Positions 1 through 8,862 of a stretch of DNA of 64,000 nucleotides are shown here, piece after piece; the first letter of the stretch is position 1; each line of letters starts with the position of its first letter. The DNA comes from Rhodopirellula sp. (lineage in GTDB: Bacteria > Planctomycetota > Planctomycetia > Pirellulales > Pirellulaceae), in contig JAHELS010000002.1 of the NCBI GenBank assembly GCA_024644085.1, positions 32,431 to 96,430 on the forward strand. Reading direction: 5' to 3'. The notes below the pieces were generated by a model that saw nothing but the letters and a program-made list of their open reading frames with translations, made no database searches and was not told the DNA's origin. Position numbers and translations under genes: made by a program.

Positions 1-2
1 TA

Positions 3-3000
3 GCGGCAGCCGAAGATTGGCCCACCTGGCGACATGACGCCGGCCGTACGAATATCTCATCCGAGAAGATTCCCGCTCCGCTGCGTCTGCAGTGGAAGCG
101 AAAACTTCCGCCGGTGACACCCGCTTTCCGCAAGTCCCGGCTTCAGTTTGACCAGGGTTACGAGCCCATTGTTCTGGGCGATACCATGTTTGTGGCGGTA
201 CCGCATGTCGATGCGGTTGTCGCCTATGCTGTCGAGACCGGCAAAGAGAAGTGGCGGTTCTACACAGCCGGTCCCGTGCGTCTGGCACCGGTTGCGTGGC
301 GCGACAGGCTCTTCTTCGGATCGGACGACGGACATCTGTACTGTTTGAATGCGACCGACGGTGAGCTGCAATGGAAGTTTCGTGCCGTCCCTTCAGCAAG
401 GAAAATCCTGGGCAATGGCCGGTTGATTTCCGTCTGGCCAGTCCGCGGGGGACCGGTGTTGGCCGACGAGACCGTCTACTTCGCTGCCGGAGTCTGGCCG
501 TTGGAAGGCGTCTTTGTCTACGCCCTCGACGCCCGGTCGGGCAAGGTCGAATGGGTCAACGATCGGTGCGGAACGTTGTATGGCAAGCAACCGCACGTGG
601 GTGCCGAAGCGTTGGGAGGACTCTCCCCGCAAGGATACTTGTTGGTTAATGGCGATAAGCTGCTCGTCCCCTGTGGTGCGGCGCGACCGGCCACGTTCGA
701 TCGCCACAGCGGTAAACTACTCGACTTCACACTCCCGTCCGAAGGAACCGTTCCTGGCGGTTGGTTCATGCGGTTGGACCCGGAACTTGCCCGCGATATT
801 CGACGCGGCAAGGTTGAGTTCGACAGTGTCGTCAATCGCGATCTGCATGAAGGTGGACTGCGCACGGGCAAAGGAGTCGCCGGTGCGCGGACACAGGTTA
901 CGCTTGGCGGCGCTCGGTTGAAATACGCGGAAGGAGCGAAGGGAGTAGACGGCGATATTCACAGTGTCGTCGCCGCCAACGGCCGACTGTTCGTCACGAC
1001 CCGCGACGGAATGATTTATTGCTTCGGCGATACCGAAGTTTCACCGACCTTTCACCCGGCACAACCTGCTCACAACAGTCCGTTGAAAAACGGTGTTCGT
1101 GGTAACCCGACGCGTGAGCGAGGGACGAGAACCAGCGAAAACGGTGGATTCAAATCCCTCGCTGACGCGTCGGGTTTTCAAAGGCCTCCTAAGCGGGACG
1201 CCGACAAGGTGCTGGCGTCAACCGTCGCCCACCTGCGCACGCTAACCCGCGTTCGCGACGGCTACGCGCTCGTGCTCGGCACGCGCGATGGCCGGTTGGC
1301 GGACCAATTGGCTGCCGAGACAAATCTCAACGTCATTGCGTTAGCCCCCGTTGAATCCGACGCCGACACATTACGGCGACGTATCCTTGACCCCTCCGCG
1401 CCAGCGGGACGACTGTCGATCGTGGCGGGCGAGCTTGAGAAAGTCGCGTTTCCGCAGTATCTGGCAGATCTGATCGTGGCAGAAGATTGGAGCGCGACCC
1501 GGCTCAACACAGGCGCTGACTACCTGCTGACATTGTATGAACGACTCAAGCCGTACGGGGGCGTCGCCTGTCTCTCCGTAGAATCGACGCGCGACGAGGA
1601 AATTCGCGAGTGGCTCCGCGCGGCCGGGCATAGCGAAGCCCGGGTTGAACGCCACGGCGACCTCCTGCTCATCCGCCGGGCGGGCGCGTTGCCCGGCGCT
1701 GTCGATTACACAAACGACTGGAGCTCGCCCGACGCCCGCGTCCGGGCTCCTTTGGGGATCTTGTGGTTCGACGATTCCCTGGCGCACTTCAAGCGCGCCC
1801 CGCAACCGACGATCGTGGGCGGCGTCATGATTTCGCAAGACAAGGATTGGCAGGGCAATGTCGATAAGATGGGTCCCGTCAACCATCTCCATCGAGACGG
1901 GACCGGGCGGTTCCGCTTGCTCAATGCATCCTTCATGGATGTCTATACCGGCCGCGTCCTGTCGCGTGACGAAACCGAGTCGCGGTTAGACCAAGTACCC
2001 AAAACGCCGCGCGCCGACTTTCGCCCGCCGTATCAATTTCGTCCGCCGTATGTCGAAAAGCATTTTCAGGACCTGGAGTCCCGCGGCGAGAAGCCGAAGT
2101 CCTATCCGTTCCTGAGGCAGGCTGACAAAGGCCAAATGACGAATCCGCTGACCGGTGTTGTCGAGCCGCGATGCTACGTCAAGAGTTACGGTTGCGACGG
2201 CGGTGTGGACTACGGTCACTTGATTACGATGCGGTCGGCGACGCCCGCTTTCTACGACAAACGTATTGAAAGCGGCACGATTAATATTGCCGGCCCACGC
2301 TCCGGTTGCACGAATAGCGTCATCCCGGCGGGCGGTGTCTTGAACATGCCGTATTTCTACGAGGGCTGCACTTGCAGCTACCCGTTGCCCACCGGCGCCG
2401 CGCTGATCAGCATGCCGCAGACCTTCGAACAATGGACTGCCTGGGGCCAGACTGACCGGCGCCAGGGCACCGCCAAACCAATCGTGCGCATCGGCGTCAA
2501 CCTGGGAGCGCCCGGCGATCGGATGACCCACGGCGGAACTCTGTTTCTCGACTACCCCAGCGTCGGCGGACCTTCGCCCGAGATAAAACTTCAGACGCAA
2601 CCGGAGACCCCCGACTACTTTTATCACCACTCCCTGTTTATCCAGGCGGGGAAAGGCTGGCCTTGGGTCTGTGCCTCCGGCGTACAAGACATCAAATCAT
2701 TGCGTTTGACAGAACTGAAATCCGGGACGTTTACCGTGCGGCTCTACTTTGTCGAACCAAAACACACTGCGGCGGGCGCCCGCGTGTTCGATGTCGCACT
2801 TCAGGGAAAACCTGTGCTGTCGAATTTCGATATCTTCGTCGCGGCCCAAGGCAAGATGAAGTGCCTGGTCAAAGAATTCACCGGTGTCCAACTCGATGGC
2901 GACTGCAACCTAACCTTCACCACGCACCAAGGCCAGAGCCTGCTCAGCGGGATCGAACTCGTATCGACGGGTCTGCCGCTAGATCCGTTGCCGGAAAATG

Positions 3001-3056
3001 GGTCGACTGCGGCGATCGTCGCAGCGTCGTGGTACGAAAGGCACCCAACTCGATGA
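3..3056 (+). CDS. PQQ-like beta-propeller protein with inserted methyltransferase-like domain and malectin tail (5' end outside window)
   Basis: The open frame has no stop back to base 3 and already encodes a typical mature N-terminus there (DWPTWRHDAGRTN), so the true start lies upstream of the window; a GTG at 114 is only an internal codon. Counted from base 3, about residues 35-345 carry PQQ-propeller blades (GKEKWRF, DGELQWKF, SGKVEWVN). Residues about 400-575 look like a Rossmann SAM-methyltransferase fold (ALVLGTRDGRLADQLA), followed by more propeller-like sequence and a malectin-like carbohydrate-binding tail (about 870-985, ending SGIELVSTG). This mixed architecture is known in planctomycetes; its substrate is not known. 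A 76-base palindromic repeat (1101-1176) lies in frame between the propeller and the methyltransferase-like part. Likely exported; catalytic activity of the methyltransferase-like part is not shown. Confidence 0.88.
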   Translation, partial: AAAEDWPTWRHDAGRTNISSEKIPAPLRLQWKRKLPPVTPAFRKSRLQFDQGYEPIVLGDTMFVAVPHVDAVVAYAVETGKEKWRFYTAGPVRLAPVAWRDRLFFGSDDGHLYCLNATDGELQWKFRAVPSARKILGNGRLISVWPVRGGPVLADETVYFAAGVWPLEGVFVYALDARSGKVEWVNDRCGTLYGKQPHVGAEALGGLSPQGYLLVNGDKLLVPCGAARPATFDRHSGKLLDFTLPSEGTVPGGWFMRLDPELARDIRRGKVEFDSVVNRDLHEGGLRTGKGVAGARTQVTLGGARLKYAEGAKGVDGDIHSVVAANGRLFVTTRDGMIYCFGDTEVSPTFHPAQPAHNSPLKNGVRGNPTRERGTRTSENGGFKSLADASGFQRPPKRDADKVLASTVAHLRTLTRVRDGYALVLGTRDGRLADQLAAETNLNVIALAPVESDADTLRRRILDPSAPAGRLSIVAGELEKVAFPQYLADLIVAEDWSATRLNTGADYLLTLYERLKPYGGVACLSVESTRDEEIREWLRAAGHSEARVERHGDLLLIRRAGALPGAVDYTNDWSSPDARVRAPLGILWFDDSLAHFKRAPQPTIVGGVMISQDKDWQGNVDKMGPVNHLHRDGTGRFRLLNASFMDVYTGRVLSRDETESRLDQVPKTPRADFRPPYQFRPPYVEKHFQDLESRGEKPKSYPFLRQADKGQMTNPLTGVVEPRCYVKSYGCDGGVDYGHLITMRSATPAFYDKRIESGTINIAGPRSGCTNSVIPAGGVLNMPYFYEGCTCSYPLPTGAALISMPQTFEQWTAWGQTDRRQGTAKPIVRIGVNLGAPGDRMTHGGTLFLDYPSVGGPSPEIKLQTQPETPDYFYHHSLFIQAGKGWPWVCASGVQDIKSLRLTELKSGTFTVRLYFVEPKHTAAGARVFDVALQGKPVLSNFDIFVAAQGKMKCLVKEFTGVQLDGDCNLTFTTHQGQSLLSGIELVSTGLPLDPLPENGSTAAIVAASWYERHPTR
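1101..1176. repeat. Dispersed palindromic repeat (family A), copy inside a coding sequence
   Basis: The left arm begins GGTAACCCGACGCGT and continues to GAGGGA (1101-1125); the right arm (1154-1176) is its reverse complement apart from truncation of the last bases. Two more copies lie at 15545-15598 and 27855-27941. This copy is read through in frame and adds roughly 25 residues (containing NPTRERGTRTS and SLADASG) between two domains of the host protein. Confidence 0.9.
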
Positions 3057-3134
3057 ACCTGCGGTTCGGATTGAGACCGCCTCGGGGAGCTGGCCGAATT
3101 GTCACTAGCGATCAAACATTTGTCGGCGACGCGA

Positions 3135-3311
3135 CTAACAAAACACGATCGCCTTACCGGATTCGACTGACTTGTTGGCGGCGTGGTAGAGGATGCAGCA
3201 GATGCGAGATTCGCGCGGGAAGCGGCTGGCGGGGATGGATCGCGAATCGAGCGCCTCGTCGAGTTGCTTCTCATTCGCGTCGAGTGGCAGTTCTAATTCA
3301 TCGGCGCTCTA
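3135..3311 (-). pseudogene. C-terminal remnant, possibly of a Gfo/Idh/MocA-type oxidoreductase
   Basis: On the minus strand a 57-codon stretch between a TAG at 3309-3311 and a TAG at 3135-3137 has protein-like composition (SRSIPASRFPRE, then ICCILYHAANKSVESGKAI). The ending resembles the C-terminal part of planctomycete Gfo/Idh oxidoreductases, but the match is from memory and weak. No start codon or upstream domain is present, so it is read as a gene remnant. The rest of the 3057-3343 gap shows nothing else I can support. Confidence 0.3.
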
Positions 3312-3343
3312 GTATTGTGCTCCGACCGGAAACGGTGTTGCTC

Positions 3344-6300
3344 TTATTCAATGGTCAGCCTGTCTCCGAGCAGTGCTGCGAGGTTCGGCAAATCGTAGGT
3401 GGTCAGGGCCGAGGGGATGACGTGGCTGATGGCGTCCATGTCACGCGGTTGAGCGACCACATCTTCGACCCAACTGCCAATGGAGTTGCGGAGCGTGACT
3501 CGGCCGACCTGCTCGCTGAGGCACGCCGCATGCAGCACGACGGGTCCAGCGGCGCCGACGCCGATGAGGTCAAACTTCTCGTCTTTCATTCCAGTCAGAC
3601 GAGACAGACAGGCTGATGCCGCAAGTACGTCTTCCACTCGTTGGCCGAGCAGCGATTTTCCCAGATGCATGGACCACATCGCCGCTCGGTGATCGCCTTT
3701 CACATAGGCGACATTTGACGGCGAGTCGGTCGTCTCCCCGAAGCCACGCACGTCGATGGTCAGTACAGTGTTGCCGCCCTGAACCAGTTGCTCGACGCGG
3801 CCAACCGCGCCAGCGTCAGCGGCCTTGCCTCGACCGTCGACATACAGGACGGGTGCTTTGCCAGCCGGTTGCGAAGGTCGAAACAGCAAGGCCGGAACCG
3901 GAACTTCGCCTTCCCGCCTCAGGATCAGTTTTTCTATCTGGTAGTCGCCTCGGTCGATGACTCCACAGCGTTCGCTCTCCGCCGCGGATATCGTTTTTCC
4001 CACGCCGGCCAGTTCGCGGACTTTCTCAATTGACTCAGACCGCGCGTGTGATCGCCAAAAGTTTTTGCGAGCCGAGGCTAATTCCTTGGCACGTCGGAGG
4101 TTCAGGTTTGACACAGAAAACGCATCGGCGAATTCGCTCAACACCTGCCCCGATTCTGTCACCTGCAGTTCATTTCCATCGAATGGCTCGAATTCGGGTT
4201 CCGTGATCGCGGCGGACTTGTCGAGCAGCCAACGCTGCATCCACTGAGCGGCGGCTTCCCGGCGCGGCTGACTGAACGAGTGGGTGTCGTCATACGCAAA
4301 CATTTCCATGCACTCTGGCCGGTCGAGCAACGCGTAGACCTTCTGCGTCTCGGCATAAGTCTTCCGTGTAAACACGATGTCTTTGTAATCCCGTTCGGCG
4401 GACAGGATAATCGAAGGCCGCGGCGCGCGCATCACGAAGAAGTCGGGGTGATCGATGCCCAGTGCACCGGTAAGCGGCGGGGACTGGCAACCGTCGCCCG
4501 CCCCGCCCAATTCGAAGTTGCGCTGGAGCGTCGTGATATGACACGAGGGCGCTGCAGGGCCGATCCGACCGTCGAGCGCCATCAGGTACATCGTCTGTGC
4601 ACCGCCGCCGGAGTTCCCCGTCATCCCGAGCGGCTTGCTCCGATCCAATTCCGGTCGGCTCATCAAGTAGTCCGCCGCGCGTATTGAGTCCCATGCCTGG
4701 TATCCAACCGCAGTGCGGCCGACCAGGATAGCATTCACGTTATCCAGCTTGTGTTGAAGACCGGCGTTGCGCGAGCCCTTCAAATAGGAAAGCCGTTCAC
4801 CCTGGCCAATGGGGTCGTAAACCAGCGCCATCATGCCGCTGTGAGCGATCAGCATTGCGGCCTTCTGGTAGGAGGGATACGCCTTGCCCAGTCCACTATG
4901 CCCGCAGGCGATCAACACGCCGGGGAACGGACCATCGCCATCTGGTACGTAAAGGTTTGCGGTCACGTAATGTTGCGGGCGACTTTGAAACACAACCTTT
5001 TCGACACGGAAACCGTCGCCCTTTAGCGTTCCGGTCGTCTTCGCCTGCAGCGGCGACTTGGGCGGCAATTCACCGACGATCGTTCGTAAACGACTCTTTA
5101 GCTGTTCCTGTCGCTTCATGAGTGCATCGCGCGATGAGAAAGCCTCTTCCACATCGCGGCGTCGCGCGTCGTACTGCTGGCGGATTCGCCGGAGCAGATG
5201 ATCTCGCAGCAGATTGGCGCCGTCTTCCTTCAGCACAGACAACGAATTCCGTGACGGCTTGACGGTGTGATAGAGGCTCTCGCCGTTCTCGTCGAAGAAT
5301 TCAAAACGGATGCTGCCGTCGTCGTGCACCGTCACCTGCAGGAATCCGCCCGAGGCTTTCGTTTGGGAATGCAGTTGCCTGATGGTTGCATCAGGGTCGG
5401 TGGACTTCGGGTCGCCCGGACTGCGTCCGAGACGGGAGTTGGAATCAACCAGCGCGCCACTGGAAAACTCCTCGATTCCCGTGGGGTCAACGGAGTGGTA
5501 CTGCCAGTGCCGATCACCGCAAATCACATGAAAACCCTGCTCGTCAAGTCGCTGCTCTTTGATCCAGTCCAGCAGCGCGCGGCCCTCGTGTCGAAAGCCT
5601 TTATGGTTGGTGTGGTTGTCAATCTTGTAGGCATCATCGGGACCAACCATCGGCGTCGGTGAAATCAGCAGCTTCCAAGTCGCATCGCTCTCGGTCAGTG
5701 TCCGTTTCAGCCACGCGATCTGCTCCGCTCCCCACAGCGTCTTGTCGGGGCCGTCAGGCATTTTGTTGGGGCTGCGATAGTCACGACCCTCCACCAGCCA
5801 GACTTGGAGATGTCGATTGACTCGATAAGTCCGGTACGTCTTCGCCTGCGGATCAAGCGGATCGACGACCGGCACCTGTTCGCGAAAGGTTTGGATTCCC
5901 AGTTCACTCAGCGGTGCGCGATTGCCCTCACGATCGCAGTCGTTGTAGCGGTGATCGTGATCGTCCTTTTCCCAGTAGGTGGGAACGTGACGAAAGAGTT
6001 CGACGAACCGCGGCTGTACGAACTGTTCGTGCCACTTGCGCCGCAAATCTTTTAACTCGGTGGCCTCCCGGTCGTCGTGACTGTCGTAATAAACGTTGTC
6101 GCCGGTCCCAACGAAGAAGTCCGGCTTCTTCTTCAGCATGGTCGCCAGCGCCGGGAAGCCGAGATGCTTATTCTCTCCGCGGTACGCCCCGACTCCGGTT
6201 CGCTTCCCTTTCTTCACTTTTCCGTAGTGGAACGACATGTAATTCATCCCGGTCACGACCACGAAGCTTACCTCGTCCGTACTCTCACGACCCTGAAGCG

Positions 6301-6670
6301 TTCGGAAGGAACAGGTTTCGCCCGTCTGAACGGAGTCGCGGTCCGCTCCAAAGATCAGCCGGTAGTAATACCGTGTGGCAGGATTGAGGCCGTCGACTTT
6401 GACCTTGACGATGAAATCGTTCTCCGGCTCAGCCTTCAACCAATCCGTCATCCGCGCCGAGCGAAAGTCATCGCGCTCGGACAGCTCAAAGCGGGCAACA
6501 CCGGCCATTCCGGGAACATCACCGTCAGTCAGCTTGGCCACGGACGTGAGTCGTGATTGAAGGATGACGCTCGTTTGCGTCACTTCCCCGGCCATTTCCC
6601 CCTGCGCGTGAAATACCTGAGGCACGGCCGCCAGAAGCAGTGCAGAGAACAGAAGAGAAAATCCGCTCAT
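3344..6670 (-). CDS. PhoD-family phosphatase fused to tandem alpha/beta-hydrolase (acetylxylan-esterase-like) domains
   Basis: The 1108-residue protein starts with a Sec signal (to about residue 22). Residues about 25-130 match the PhoD N-terminal fibronectin-like domain and 130-480 the PhoD metallophosphatase, with GTGDNVYYD, KDDHDH and ICGDRHW motifs. From about 520 there is an alpha/beta hydrolase of the acetylxylan-esterase/Abhydrolase_7 type, with nucleophile motif GNSGGG (Ser687). A second, divergent hydrolase fold follows (about 890-1108); at the elbow it reads GVGAAGP, so the nucleophile serine is missing and this half is probably inactive. PhoD proteins and such esterases are usually separate proteins of about 480 and 650-700 residues, so this is a fusion. 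Start ATG at 6668-6670; stop TAA at 3344-3346. It is transcribed toward the preceding gene and no operon partner is visible. Likely periplasmic or surface phosphodiesterase plus esterase. Confidence 0.87.
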   Translation of the reverse strand: MSGFSLLFSALLLAAVPQVFHAQGEMAGEVTQTSVILQSRLTSVAKLTDGDVPGMAGVARFELSERDDFRSARMTDWLKAEPENDFIVKVKVDGLNPATRYYYRLIFGADRDSVQTGETCSFRTLQGRESTDEVSFVVVTGMNYMSFHYGKVKKGKRTGVGAYRGENKHLGFPALATMLKKKPDFFVGTGDNVYYDSHDDREATELKDLRRKWHEQFVQPRFVELFRHVPTYWEKDDHDHRYNDCDREGNRAPLSELGIQTFREQVPVVDPLDPQAKTYRTYRVNRHLQVWLVEGRDYRSPNKMPDGPDKTLWGAEQIAWLKRTLTESDATWKLLISPTPMVGPDDAYKIDNHTNHKGFRHEGRALLDWIKEQRLDEQGFHVICGDRHWQYHSVDPTGIEEFSSGALVDSNSRLGRSPGDPKSTDPDATIRQLHSQTKASGGFLQVTVHDDGSIRFEFFDENGESLYHTVKPSRNSLSVLKEDGANLLRDHLLRRIRQQYDARRRDVEEAFSSRDALMKRQEQLKSRLRTIVGELPPKSPLQAKTTGTLKGDGFRVEKVVFQSRPQHYVTANLYVPDGDGPFPGVLIACGHSGLGKAYPSYQKAAMLIAHSGMMALVYDPIGQGERLSYLKGSRNAGLQHKLDNVNAILVGRTAVGYQAWDSIRAADYLMSRPELDRSKPLGMTGNSGGGAQTMYLMALDGRIGPAAPSCHITTLQRNFELGGAGDGCQSPPLTGALGIDHPDFFVMRAPRPSIILSAERDYKDIVFTRKTYAETQKVYALLDRPECMEMFAYDDTHSFSQPRREAAAQWMQRWLLDKSAAITEPEFEPFDGNELQVTESGQVLSEFADAFSVSNLNLRRAKELASARKNFWRSHARSESIEKVRELAGVGKTISAAESERCGVIDRGDYQIEKLILRREGEVPVPALLFRPSQPAGKAPVLYVDGRGKAADAGAVGRVEQLVQGGNTVLTIDVRGFGETTDSPSNVAYVKGDHRAAMWSMHLGKSLLGQRVEDVLAASACLSRLTGMKDEKFDLIGVGAAGPVVLHAACLSEQVGRVTLRNSIGSWVEDVVAQPRDMDAISHVIPSALTTYDLPNLAALLGDRLTIE

Positions 6671-7173
6671 GAGTTAACCTGCAGACGTACGGTGATTGTG
6701 TGTCAGTTGGATTTTAGAGCATTTTCAAAAACGATGAGTACTTCGCAAAAGGGATCCTTAATCGGCGCTGATATGGGTCGTAGCTAGCCACTCAAACTGA
6801 GCGATTTTAGAAAGTAGCCATCTCGCTCCGCGTGATGTAGCCCGACCGACATGATTGCTACTTGAATCGATTTGTGTCGGAAAGAACGCTTCTCCAGGCG
6901 AATCCTGCGATTCAATTGATACCGACGGTGAGTCGATGGTCGGGCTACTTCACGACGGAGCGTGAAGGCTACTTTTCCCTGAGGTAATCTGCGTGGAATT
7001 CCGGCCGAAATCGCGCTCCCGCGTTCACCGCGAACGCGACGGTAGCTACGGATTAAGTGTCTGCCAAATATCGTGCCGCTATTCGGATACGATATCCAGA
7101 GACTCGCGCTACTTACGAAAGTCAGATTGACGTGGCCCTGGTGCCAGTCGCATTCGAATAGAGGAGACATGTC
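6671..7173. other. Intergenic region between divergent genes, with repeat remnants
   Basis: This 503-base gap separates the divergent PhoD-fusion and alpha/beta-hydrolase genes and must hold both promoters, though I see no convincing -35/-10 pair. It contains the inverted-repeat pair at 6814-6972 and, near 7035, a half-copy of a GTAGCTAC sequence related to the repeat at 34567-34631. A GAGGAG ribosome-binding site at 7161-7166 belongs to the next gene. Confidence 0.5.
6814..6972. repeat. Inverted pair of a dispersed repeat (family C)
   Basis: The unit at 6814-6847 (GTAGCCATCTCGCTCCGCG through CCCGACC) recurs, reverse-complemented with some changes, at 6938-6972. The two units flank about 90 bases of spacer without coding signs. 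The structure could fold as a long stem or be two independent insertions in opposite orientation. Confidence 0.65.
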
Positions 7174-8304
7174 TTGAAGATTTCCTGCACCGCTTTGATC
7201 CTCTTCCTCGTCCCGCCCGTTGCCAACGCGCAGAATCGCAAGCAGCCGGAGTTGTTTGAAGTTCCCGAAATACGCTCCTCGTGGGATGACTTGACCCGCG
7301 GAATTAAGACTGCGGAAGACTGGCAGAAACGGCGGATTGTCCTCAGGCAACGATATCTCGACCTGATTCGCGATCAGCACAAGCCAGAGAAGCCGCCGCT
7401 CGATTTGAAGGTTCACGAAGATGTCGTCGTTGACGGTGTCTATCGACGAAAGCTGATCAGCTACGCGGTGGAATCCGATGAGCGGGCTCACGCCTATCTG
7501 GGAATGCCGCTTGACATAAAGACTCCGGCTCCCGCGGTCGTCGCTTTGCACGGCACGTACAAATACGGCAAGAAACGAGTCGCCGGACTGATCGACAATC
7601 CCGACAAGGCGTACCTAAATCATCTTTGCCGCCGAGGCTACGTCGTCATCGCGCCAGAGCACTTTGTATCAGGGCACCGGATTCCGCCCGAAGGTCCCTA
7701 TGAAACAGGAGCCTTTCACAAAAAGCACCCTGAATGGACGGCCGTTGGAAAGTTCACCTACGAGCACTCGATTGCGATCGATGTGCTGCAGAGTCTGGAC
7801 GAAGTGGATGACGACCAAATCGGAGCACTCGGGCATTCACTCGGCGGCCACGGGACGATCTTCCTCGCTGCGTACGACGATCGCATCAAGGCATCGGCGT
7901 GCAATTGTGGTGCGTCGTTCTTCCGTCACAACCCACGGGTCGAGGCCTGGTCCCGCAATCACTGGTATGTCTACTTCAAACCGATCCGTGAAGCGCTGCT
8001 CAACAAAGAAATGCCACCGATCGATTTTCACGAGATCATGGCGCTCGTCGCGCCTCGAGCATTTCTCGATCTGTCCGGGTTGAACGATGGACACGGCCCG
8101 ACCCAACGCCAACGACTGCTGATGCTGATGAAGGTCATGGATGTGTACGAACTGGAAAAGTCGCCGCAGAACTTCGGCTTCTTCGTACACGGTCGCGGAC
8201 ACTCCGTCGCGCACGAATCGCGTCAACTCATCTATGGATTCTTGGACTCTCACCTTAAGCCGCCCGAAGTGACCAGAACACGACTCGTCAAGACGGAGAA
8301 GTGA
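7174..8304 (+). CDS. Exported alpha/beta hydrolase (dienelactone-hydrolase/esterase-like)
   Basis: The 376-residue protein begins at a TTG; GAGGAG sits 7 bases upstream and the nearby ATG at 7169 is followed at once by a stop, so TTG is the best start. A Sec signal ends near VANA-QN (residue about 19). The alpha/beta-hydrolase core has the nucleophile elbow GHSLGGHG and a late catalytic-His motif (VHGRGHSVAHES); a likely acid lies between them. Such proteins in planctomycetes are usually annotated as acetylxylan-esterase or dienelactone-hydrolase-like; substrate is not predictable from sequence. It heads a run of plus-strand genes for secreted proteins, with a decayed gene 13 bases downstream. 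Confidence 0.82.
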   Translation: MKISCTALILFLVPPVANAQNRKQPELFEVPEIRSSWDDLTRGIKTAEDWQKRRIVLRQRYLDLIRDQHKPEKPPLDLKVHEDVVVDGVYRRKLISYAVESDERAHAYLGMPLDIKTPAPAVVALHGTYKYGKKRVAGLIDNPDKAYLNHLCRRGYVVIAPEHFVSGHRIPPEGPYETGAFHKKHPEWTAVGKFTYEHSIAIDVLQSLDEVDDDQIGALGHSLGGHGTIFLAAYDDRIKASACNCGASFFRHNPRVEAWSRNHWYVYFKPIREALLNKEMPPIDFHEIMALVAPRAFLDLSGLNDGHGPTQRQRLLMLMKVMDVYELEKSPQNFGFFVHGRGHSVAHESRQLIYGFLDSHLKPPEVTRTRLVKTEK

Positions 8305-8317
8305 CGTGTAGGGTGCC

Positions 8318-8862
8318 ATGAAACAGTTCCTAGCGATTGCCGCTCTCATTATTTGCCCTCTTGTCTCCCACACGACTAGTGCGGAAGACGGATTGGTGGC
8401 GCAATGGAAACTGGCGACCGATGCCAAGGACAGTGGCGACGGCGAACATCATGCCGTGAATCATGGTGTTCAATTCACTGACGACGGCGCGGTGTTTGAT
8501 GGCGCCGTGCGTGGCTCGAAGTGCCTCCACCAAAATCGCTCCAATTCGGGACGGACGATTTTTCGATCGCCGCGTGGATCCACACGGACAAAGAGTTGGA
8601 CGACGTTCTGGGCGATGTGATGACGTGTTACGATGCGACGACGCGCACCGCGTTCACGATCAGTTTGATGAACTATGCCGGCGTAACCAACTCACAATCG
8701 CATTGGCGTAACGTCCTGTTCAGCACGATGCAGGACTCGCCGACAGAGTGTGGACGGATTGCGGCGGCCGGGAACGAATCAGCAAGTGAAATGCGATTCA
8801 GTTTGCAGGACGCCGACCTGTACTCGTTTCGGTTTTTGGCAAAGGAGTCGAAATCAAGATGA
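8318..8862 (+). pseudogene. Decayed LamG-domain secreted protein (frameshift plus internal deletion)
   Basis: The reading frame opens with a signal peptide (ATG 8318, cleavage near TSAEDG) and the start of a LamG/concanavalin-like domain (LVAQWKLATDAKD). Around 8510-8525 the frame shifts: the LamG strand sequence (SLQFGTDDFSIAAWIHTDKE) continues in another frame. After about 8735 the LamG sequence jumps to a short tail (MRFSLQDADLYSFRF) that matches the end of the glycosidase-like protein at 56657-58105, which suggests the middle of the gene was deleted. The tail's stop overlaps the next start (ATGA at 8859-8862). Confidence 0.75.

Noticed and set aside
2663..3616. 317-codon plus-strand open frame across the end of the first gene
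   Set aside because: It is a shadow of the PQQ protein and the minus-strand PhoD fusion; arginine-rich without any domain.
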